The notes beneath the pieces were generated by a model. It had not been told where the DNA came from, did no database searches, and saw only the letters and a program-made list of their open reading frames with translations. The position numbers and the translations under genes are program-made. Below, in pieces: positions 35,740 through 40,863 of a DNA stretch of 40,863 nucleotides. The first letter of the stretch is position 1. Each line of letters begins with the position of its first letter. Source of the DNA: Oscillospiraceae bacterium (GTDB lineage: Bacteria; Bacillota; Clostridia; Oscillospirales; Ruminococcaceae); NCBI GenBank assembly GCA_015067215.1, contig SVMW01000018.1, positions 1 to 40,863 of the forward strand. Direction: 5' to 3'.

Positions 35740-35777
35740 AACCGGGTATGGCAGTTGCCAGACCGGTTTTTGTTTTT
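35740..35777 (+). terminator. Riboswitch-controlled terminator before mntP
   Basis: AACCGG (35740-35745) pairs with CCGGTT (35763-35768), with an inner TGGC/GCCA stem, followed by TTTTGTTTTTTT. It is the expression platform of the manganese riboswitch. Confidence 0.88.
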
Positions 35778-35854
35778 TTAAGGCATATATGCATAAATCT
35801 ATAACATATAATTACTAATTGAAAAGGTGAAATTTATAATCGGGGGATCACTAA

Positions 35855-36439
35855 ATGCAGTGGGATTTTATTTTTTTGTTTAACAGTTTGTTACTTGGTG
35901 TAGGTCTGGCAATGGATGCTTTTTCTGTTTCACTGGCAAACGGACTTAACGAACCAAAAATGAAAGCGGGCAAAATGACACTGATTGCAGGTGTTTTTGC
36001 TGTTCTGCAGGGACTTATGCCGCTTATCGGTTGGATATGCGTTCACACAATTCTGCAGTATTTCGGCTTTTTTGAAAAGCTTATACCATGGATTGCGCTT
36101 ATCCTTTTGTGTTATATCGGCATACATATGATTAAAGAAGCAAAGGAATGCGAAGAATGTCCTGAAAGCTGCAAGGAACTTGGTATAAAGGTTTTGTTTG
36201 TACAGGGTATTGCAACTTCCATTGATGCATTGTCTGTAGGTTTTACAATTGCTGATTACGGTTTTTTGATGGCACTTGTGGCGGTTATTATAATTGCGGC
36301 TATAACATTTGTAATCTGCTGGGGCGGTGTTGCAATAGGTAAAAAATTCGGCACAAAGCTTGCAGGAAAAGCAGGTGTTTTCGGCGGAGTAATTCTTGTC
36401 TTTATCGGTATAGAAATTTTTGTGACAAGTTTTATTTAA
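35855..36439 (+). CDS. mntP: Manganese efflux pump MntP
   Basis: MntP exports Mn2+ across the membrane. The 194-residue protein has six hydrophobic segments in two homologous halves. Each half has the conserved Asp motif: LAMDAFSVSLANGL (D21) and ATSIDALSVGFTIA (near D124). The GGGGGA ribosome site is eight bases before the ATG. It follows a yybP-ykoY riboswitch and terminator, an arrangement that matches its function. No co-transcribed gene follows closely. Confidence 0.96.
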   Translation: MQWDFIFLFNSLLLGVGLAMDAFSVSLANGLNEPKMKAGKMTLIAGVFAVLQGLMPLIGWICVHTILQYFGFFEKLIPWIALILLCYIGIHMIKEAKECEECPESCKELGIKVLFVQGIATSIDALSVGFTIADYGFLMALVAVIIIAAITFVICWGGVAIGKKFGTKLAGKAGVFGGVILVFIGIEIFVTSFI

Positions 36440-36530
36440 ATATTAAGGAAATATTCTGAAAAATTACATATTTTTGTGATACAATATAATTACAGGTTAT
36501 TAGGAAATAATTTTTACAGAGGGATTATTT

Positions 36531-37550
36531 ATGAAACTTTTATCGGTGGCAATTCCATGCTACAACTCATCAGCTTATATGCACAATGCAATCGAATCCT
36601 GTCTTGTGCTTGGTGAAGATGTGGAAATTATCATTGTGGATGATGGCTCCGCAAAGGACAATACACTGGAAATAGGAAAAAGGTATGAAGCAGAATACCC
36701 GACAATAGTCAAATGCATACACCAGGAAAACGGCGGTCACGGACAGGCTGTAAACACAGGGCTTAAAAATTCGACAGGCTTGTATTTTAAAGTTCTTGAC
36801 AGTGATGACTGGTTTGACAAAGATGCACTTGTGCAGGTTGCAAATGAACTTAAAGCACTGCTTAAACACAATCAGGTTGTGGACATGTTTATTGCAAACT
36901 ATGTTTATGACAAACCAAGCGAAAACAAACAGACGCCTATCCGCTACACCAATATTATGCCAACCAACGAAGTTATCGGCTGGAGTGACATGAAAAGGTT
37001 TCTGCCGCATCAGAACCTGCTTATGCACAGTGTAATCTACCGCACACAGCTGCTCAGGGACTGCAATCTGGAACTTCCAAAACATACATTCTATGTAGAT
37101 AACATCTTTGTTTATCAGCCACTGCCATATGTAAAGACTCTGTATTATGCAGATATAAATCTTTATCATTACTTTATCGGCAGGGAAGACCAGTCGGTCA
37201 ATGAAAAAATTATGATTTCCCGCATTGACCAGCAGCTGAGAGTAAACAAAATTATGATTGAATGCTGCGATGTTATGGCATTGGAAAACGAAAAATGCAG
37301 ACAGTATATGATTAAATATCTTACAATGATCTGTGCGGTTTCCACTGTTTTGTGCGTGAAATCCGGAACAGCGGAAAATCTTGCAAAAAAAGATGAACTG
37401 TGGCAGTATCTCAAGGCACACAACAAAGAACTGTACAGGGCAGTAAAACACACTGCTATGGGTGCAGCAATGCAGCTTGACGGAAAACTGGGCAGAAAAA
37501 TAATGGTGACAGGATATACCATTGCAAACAAAATTTTTGCATTTAACTAA
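36531..37550 (+). CDS. Family 2 glycosyltransferase
   Basis: The 339-residue GT-A fold enzyme has the nucleotide-sugar site IIIVDDGSAKDNT near residues 34-46, NGGHGQAVNTG (about 66-76) and a DxD-like motif in VLDSDDWFDK (about 88-97), which binds the metal and donor phosphates. The C-terminal part (220-339) is helical and carries no membrane anchor. AGAGGG precedes the ATG. It is monocistronic and not part of a recognisable polysaccharide cluster, so its acceptor is unknown. Confidence 0.88.
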   Translation: MKLLSVAIPCYNSSAYMHNAIESCLVLGEDVEIIIVDDGSAKDNTLEIGKRYEAEYPTIVKCIHQENGGHGQAVNTGLKNSTGLYFKVLDSDDWFDKDALVQVANELKALLKHNQVVDMFIANYVYDKPSENKQTPIRYTNIMPTNEVIGWSDMKRFLPHQNLLMHSVIYRTQLLRDCNLELPKHTFYVDNIFVYQPLPYVKTLYYADINLYHYFIGREDQSVNEKIMISRIDQQLRVNKIMIECCDVMALENEKCRQYMIKYLTMICAVSTVLCVKSGTAENLAKKDELWQYLKAHNKELYRAVKHTAMGAAMQLDGKLGRKIMVTGYTIANKIFAFN

Positions 37551-37580
37551 ATATATGACAAACGCGTAAATGATATATTT

Positions 37581-37630
37581 AAAGCGTTCTGTGGACGCTT
37601 CAATGCTTCTGCAGGACGCTTTTATTTTTT
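37581..37630 (+). terminator. Terminator after the glycosyltransferase gene
   Basis: An 11-bp stem with one wobble (37581-37591 with 37612-37622) around a 20-base loop, followed by TTTATTTTTT. The next ribosome site, AGAGGAGAAA, begins right after it. Confidence 0.8.
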
Positions 37631-37645
37631 AGAGGAGAAAGACGT

Positions 37646-38554
37646 ATGGCGATAAAAGCATTATATGAACTGGTTTGTGAAAAGAAAAGTATTCAGTTGA
37701 AACTTGATGAACTTAATAAGCAGAAAACACAGCTGAACGAAAAAATTGTGATGCTTAAAAGTCAGTACGAAAAAGAGCAGAAAGATGTTGATAATCTGGA
37801 AAATAACAGCTTATCAAAGTTTTTCTATAACCTGACGGGAAAACTCGATGAAAAACTGGATAAGGAAACCAGAGAAATGCTGACAGCAAAAGGTATATAT
37901 GACAATGCAGTTTTTCAGCTAAGCAACATAAACACAGATATTGCAAAATACGAAAAGCGAATATCGGAACTTTCAGGCTGTGAAGAGCAGTACGAAGAAA
38001 CTGTAAAATTAAAACTGGATGAATTGAAAGGAACAGACCCTGAAATAGTAAAGCTTCAGATTGAACTTGCGACTTGTGACAATAAACTAAAAGAAATACG
38101 GGAAGCTGTTCAGGCAGGAAATGCCGCATACACAAAGGCACAGGAGGTTTCAAAAGAACTGTCCAAGGCAGACAACTGGGCATTATTTGATATTTTTGGC
38201 GGCGGGCTTATTGCCGATATGGTAAAGTATGACCATATGGATAAAGCAAATATACTTGTGAACGAAATGTATTCGCATATGGCGGCTTTTAAAACTGAAC
38301 TCAGGGATATAGATATGTCGGTCAGAGTGGATACTTCCGTTGACGGCCTGCTGATGGCCGCAGACTACTTTTTTGATAATATATTTACCGATGCGGCAGT
38401 TCAGAATAAAATTCAAAATGCAAAGGGGCAGGTTAACAATATAATATTTGCTATAAATGACGCGCTGTATAACCTTAATGAGATGGAAAAGGCTGAAAAG
38501 GAAAAATCAGAACAGCTAAATGAAAAACTGAACAGTTACATAGTGGCATTGTAA
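37646..38554 (+). CDS. Uncharacterised coiled-coil protein
   Basis: Not recognised. The 302-residue soluble protein has Lys/Glu/Leu-rich heptads at about residues 10-60 and 85-165, a glycine-containing break (DIFGGGLIADM, about 189-199) and a further helical segment (200-300). No signal peptide, membrane helix or catalytic motif is seen. AGAGGAGAAA precedes the ATG. It stands alone between two terminators. It could be a structural or scaffolding protein. Confidence 0.7.
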   Translation: MAIKALYELVCEKKSIQLKLDELNKQKTQLNEKIVMLKSQYEKEQKDVDNLENNSLSKFFYNLTGKLDEKLDKETREMLTAKGIYDNAVFQLSNINTDIAKYEKRISELSGCEEQYEETVKLKLDELKGTDPEIVKLQIELATCDNKLKEIREAVQAGNAAYTKAQEVSKELSKADNWALFDIFGGGLIADMVKYDHMDKANILVNEMYSHMAAFKTELRDIDMSVRVDTSVDGLLMAADYFFDNIFTDAAVQNKIQNAKGQVNNIIFAINDALYNLNEMEKAEKEKSEQLNEKLNSYIVAL

Positions 38555-38560
38555 ATAATT

Positions 38561-38592
38561 AAAAGCCTGTTGCTTAGCAACAGGCTTTTTTA
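38561..38592. terminator. Bidirectional terminator between convergent genes
   Basis: A perfect 13-bp stem (38561-38573 with 38577-38589), loop TTA, flanked by T-runs on both strands (TTTTTT on +, TTTTAATT on -). It can end both the coiled-coil gene (+) and the SagB-type gene (-). Confidence 0.93.
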
Positions 38593-38614
38593 TCTGCATA
38601 TTTAATTGTCTGTA

Positions 38615-39433
38615 TTATCCCTGTGCGCCCGGTTCGTTCTTTACAAAGGCATAAATTTCATCACTGTTGTCAACCGGAGAAACTGTGCCCACAGGTGCAC
38701 AGTAAATTACATATTCATCTTCGCCGTCAAGGCCAAACAGCTTGTTGCACAATTCAAAATCAAAACTGATTATTGCACAGGTACCAAGTTTTGCTGCCTC
38801 ACAGGCGAGATAAAGATTCTGGCATACATGGCCCACGTCCACAAGGCTTCTCAGTACGGCTGCTTCGCCGTAACGCCATTCCGCACGGTATGGCATAATT
38901 GACCAGTAGAACACAACACTGGCATTGGATGCCCATTTCTGACCTACCACAGAATCGGCGATAACCTGTTCCATATCTTCCACAGGTTTTAAAAACTCAA
39001 TTTCATTTGTCAGAGGCAGATAATGGTAAACGCCTTTGTCCAGACCTTCAACATTCTGAACAACAAGATATGTTTCAAAAGGATGTCTTGCACCGCCGCA
39101 AGGCACAGTACGCATTGTTGCATAGTTGTTGCCGCGCATGCTTTTTACACCCTGTGTTGCCCACAGCAGAAATGAAAGCTGCAAAAGTGTCAGTGACTCA
39201 CCGCTGTAGCTGCGGCGGCTTTCGCGGCTGTATATAAGATTTACAGTGTCATTTGTAAGTTCAAGACTCTTGAAATCCATAGGCAGGGCAATCTGTTTGT
39301 CGGTCATCTTTGCTTTGGAAAGCGGTGGCTGAGGCAGACGCTGCTGCTGGTGGGACGGATAATCAGAGTCCTTTGAAGAATCAAAATGTGTCAGTTCACG
39401 GTAGTATTTTACAAGTTCCTCGTAACTTTTCAT
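38615..39433 (-). CDS. SagB/ThcOx-type FMN-dependent nitroreductase-fold oxidoreductase
   Basis: The 272-residue protein of the nitroreductase fold has SRRSYSGESLTLLQLSFLLWA (seen here as SGESLTLLQLSFLLWATQG) and the RTVPCGGARHPFETYLV block that marks SagB/ThcOx dehydrogenases. Family members oxidise azolines to azoles in RiPP biosynthesis, but many stand-alone homologues have other, unknown roles. No RiPP precursor, cyclodehydratase or transporter is visible nearby. I chose the ATG at 39433 (MKSYEELVKYY) behind AAAGGA over an upstream in-frame ATG. It is divergent from the membrane XRE regulator. Confidence 0.85.
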   Translation of the reverse strand: MKSYEELVKYYRELTHFDSSKDSDYPSHQQQRLPQPPLSKAKMTDKQIALPMDFKSLELTNDTVNLIYSRESRRSYSGESLTLLQLSFLLWATQGVKSMRGNNYATMRTVPCGGARHPFETYLVVQNVEGLDKGVYHYLPLTNEIEFLKPVEDMEQVIADSVVGQKWASNASVVFYWSIMPYRAEWRYGEAAVLRSLVDVGHVCQNLYLACEAAKLGTCAIISFDFELCNKLFGLDGEDEYVIYCAPVGTVSPVDNSDEIYAFVKNEPGAQG

Positions 39434-39608
39434 TGCGTAAAATCCTTTCGTTTTTGTTTTAATTGAAACATTGATGTGTGCCTTTGTCAAGCAAAAGCTG
39501 CTCTTTGCGTGTGCAACCTGCGGTTGCTAACATTTTAAAGGTAAGTTGATAGACTTTGACGGACATTTGGAGTATACTTTAATCAGGTTGGATAAAGGAG
39601 TATATCAT
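39434..39608. promoter_or_regulatory. Divergent intergenic region of the SagB-type and XRE genes
   Basis: It holds a small hairpin GCAAC/GTTGC (near 39508-39522) and, on +, TTGACG (39556-39561) and TATACT (39573-39578). Only 11 bp separate those hexamers, too short for a normal promoter. Shared control of both genes by the XRE protein is possible but not shown. Confidence 0.35.
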
Positions 39609-40499
39609 ATGAATCTTGGCGAAAAGATATACAGTTTAAGAATGGCAAAAAAACTGTCACAGGGTGATCTGGCGGAAAAGCTTGGTGTGTCCCGTCAGTC
39701 TGTTTCCAAGTGGGAAAACAACAGCGCAATGCCGGACCTTGAAAAGATAATCAGATTAAGTGACATCTTTGGCGTTTCCATAGATAAACTTGTAAAAGGT
39801 GATGAAGCTGTTGACGCAAAACAGGCTGATACAGAGGGACATGAACCAAAGGTGGAATATGTGCAGGTAGTGCACAAAACCGCAATGGAGGGCAGAAAAA
39901 TTGCGGGCATAATTCTGTTATGCATGGCATTTCTGCTTACATTCGGAATAATGCTGCTTACAGGCAGTCTTGGAGGAATTTTTTATGCATTTCCGTTTTT
40001 GCTATGCGGTATCATTTGTTTTACCGTTAAAAAACATACAGGCCTTGTATGCTGCTGGACAATGTATATAATTATTGATATATTTATGCAGTTTTTTACA
40101 GGAGCAAGCAGGGCAATGGCACTTAACACAATACAATACATACAATCCGGTATGATAAGTCATGTGACCATAAATCTTATTATATCGTGGGTATGGCTGA
40201 TACTGACAGTTGTACTTGTCTGGTGGACAGTAACGGTAGTTAAAAAAACATCTGTTGCCGATATGCCAAAGCTCAAAATAAAACTTACAGCAGGCTGGAT
40301 AATATATATTGTTCTTTACGCTGTGCGCAGGATTGTTAATGCACTTTGGTTTGAAAGCGTGATTGTGCCGTTTATACAGGAAAACAATAGGCTGTTTGTT
40401 TTTATCAACACCACAGTTAATGAATGTATTTTTGTGTTGCTGCTGTTGATTGTTGTCAACACAGCAAGATATGTGTTAAATGTAAAGAAAAATGATTAA
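39609..40499 (+). CDS. XRE-family regulator with C-terminal membrane domain
   Basis: The 296-residue protein starts with a helix-turn-helix domain (about residues 1-65: KLSQGDLAEKLGVSRQSVSKWE) followed by a linker and about five or six hydrophobic segments (from about residue 100: AGIILLCMAFLLTFGIMLL). Such membrane-linked XRE proteins are thought to sense envelope or small-molecule signals. I chose the ATG at 39609, eight bases after AAAGGAG, over an upstream in-frame ATG in the intergenic region. It is divergent from the SagB-type gene and followed by a strong terminator. Ligand and targets unknown. Confidence 0.85.
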   Translation: MNLGEKIYSLRMAKKLSQGDLAEKLGVSRQSVSKWENNSAMPDLEKIIRLSDIFGVSIDKLVKGDEAVDAKQADTEGHEPKVEYVQVVHKTAMEGRKIAGIILLCMAFLLTFGIMLLTGSLGGIFYAFPFLLCGIICFTVKKHTGLVCCWTMYIIIDIFMQFFTGASRAMALNTIQYIQSGMISHVTINLIISWVWLILTVVLVWWTVTVVKKTSVADMPKLKIKLTAGWIIYIVLYAVRRIVNALWFESVIVPFIQENNRLFVFINTTVNECIFVLLLLIVVNTARYVLNVKKND

Positions 40500-40500
40500 T

Positions 40501-40538
40501 GAAAACCGTGTATTTCCAAGGATACACGGTTTTCTTGA
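40501..40538 (+). terminator. Terminator after the XRE regulator gene
   Basis: A perfect 13-bp stem (40501-40513 with 40522-40534), loop TTCCAAGG. Most of its T-run is in the stem; TTGATTTTT follows. Confidence 0.9.
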
Positions 40539-40582
40539 TTTTTACATAAATATGGTGTACAATAACATAGCGTTTTAAAGTA

Positions 40583-40606
40583 TGTCCCCATAGTTAAATG
40601 GATATA
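40583..40606 (+). repeat. tRNA-Arg 5'-half-like repeat unit, copy 1
   Basis: These 24 bases differ from 40729-40752 at one position. They match the 5' acceptor strand and D arm of a tRNA-Arg (CCCCATAGTTAAATGG) but lose tRNA likeness after GGATATA. The next 120 bases hold short hairpins (for example CAGAAAT/ATTTCTG near 40648-40666) and no credible gene. Confidence 0.7.
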
Positions 40607-40729
40607 TGAACCTTGCGGTTTGCTGCTGCAAATGCTGCTTTGCACCACAGAAATCACAGATTTCTGCCGCAATAACCATGTTGCTCGCTTTGCTCGCAAT
40701 AACAAGATATAACGATAAATTTAATATCT

Positions 40730-40833
40730 GCCCCCATAGTTAAATGGATATAACAAGCCCCTCCTAAGGTAGCGTTACAACGCTCACCTTGGAAAAACCT
40801 TAGGAGGGAGCTGAGTCCGATAACTACGGGGGC
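40730..40833 (+). repeat. 104-nt imperfect palindrome with a tRNA-Arg(CCT)-like left half
   Basis: The left part reads as a tRNA through the anticodon loop: acceptor GCCCCCA, D arm GTTA-AATGGATA-TAAC, anticodon arm start AGCCC and loop CTCCTAA (CCT). Instead of the tRNA 3' half it has the reverse complement of its own left half. CCCTCCTAAGGT (40759-40770) pairs perfectly with ACCTTAGGAGGG (40797-40808), and the ends GCCCCCATAGTTA/TAACTACGGGGGC pair with one mismatch. An inner AGCG/CGCT stem sits at 40771-40784. No T arm or CCA forms, so it is not a usable tRNA. Confidence 0.75.
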
Positions 40834-40846
40834 TGACAAAAAAATT

Positions 40847-40863
40847 TAATACGTCCCAATAGC
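40847..40863 (+). repeat. Possible third tRNA-Arg-like repeat unit, cut by window end
   Basis: TTAATACGTCCCAATAGC resembles the starts of the units at 40583 and 40729 (AATAtctGCCCCCATAG, AGTATGTCCCCATAG) with two or three differences. Too short to be sure. Confidence 0.35.

Noticed and set aside
36570-37451. A 293-codon minus-strand open frame inside the glycosyltransferase gene
   Set aside because: Antisense to a clear family 2 glycosyltransferase; no ribosome site and shadow-like composition.
39556-39578. TTGACG and TATACT as a promoter of the XRE gene
   Set aside because: Only 11 bp separate the two hexamers; listed only as part of the intergenic description.
40730-40833. A functional tRNA-Arg(CCT)
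   Set aside because: The anticodon stem 3' side, T arm and CCA are missing; the right half is the inverted left half.
40496-40839. Two short minus-strand open frames at the right edge (containing AKRATWLLRQ and CYCEQSEQHGYC)
   Set aside because: They lie in repeat units and look like the spurious translations often made from dispersed non-coding repeats.

Overview
The window looks like a chromosomal segment of a Gram-positive anaerobe in class Clostridia, probably Oscillospirales/Ruminococcaceae-like. That placement is inference. It rests on strong AGGAGG-type ribosome sites, consensus TTGACA-N17-TATAAT promoters, moderate GC, and gene content: CdaA/CdaR, ECF transporter module, ClpE-like ATPase, HemZ, MntP under a yybP-ykoY riboswitch, CotH. 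Almost all genes lie on the + strand. Most of the window is housekeeping sequence with little sign of transfer.

Layout. 1-2284: the Holliday junction set ruvC (cut by the window edge), ruvA, ruvB. 2468-4780: glmM and an RlmI/RlmK-like methyltransferase. 4842-8112: ecfA1-ecfA2-ecfT-truA operon. 8131-12396: a DUF5711-like membrane protein, a CvpA-like protein and a zinc-finger Clp ATPase. 12451-12756: tRNA-Gly(TCC) with a perfect promoter and an elaborate palindromic 3' flank. 12794-14846: a P-loop NTPase and a MATE exporter. 14989-17916: CotH kinase, VTC-domain protein and DUF4956 protein. 18009-20382: a ferritin-like protein with an apparent non-ATG start, and an alpha/beta hydrolase. 20383-21204: no protein gene; palindromic repeats, a tRNA-fMet gene on the minus strand and a duplicated tRNA-fMet 3' fragment. 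21205-23533 (minus): an ABC half-transporter and a small Cys-rich membrane protein. 23765-27455: cdaA, cdaR and a FAD-dependent dehydrogenase. 27496-35489: recJ, relA/spoT, dtd, a metallo-beta-lactamase-fold hydrolase, hemZ, a uridine-kinase-like protein and a zinc-ribbon protein, probably one long transcription unit. 35565-36439: manganese riboswitch and mntP. 36531-38554: a family 2 glycosyltransferase and a coiled-coil protein. 38615-40499: an orphan SagB-type oxidoreductase (minus) divergent from a membrane-bound XRE regulator. 40583-40863: a repeat cluster whose units begin like the 5' half of a tRNA-Arg.

The genes cover DNA recombination and repair (RuvABC, RecJ), second-messenger control (c-di-AMP by CdaA/CdaR, (p)ppGpp by Rel), translation and RNA modification (TruA, Dtd, methyltransferase, two tRNAs), envelope precursors (GlmM) and metal homeostasis (MntP with its riboswitch). 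I found no convincing new protein defence or mobile system. The least explained material is non-coding: a composite palindromic cassette shared by the 3' flanks of both tRNA genes, a 42-bp duplication of the tRNA-fMet 3' part that looks like an integration scar, and the tRNA-Arg-like repeats at the right edge.
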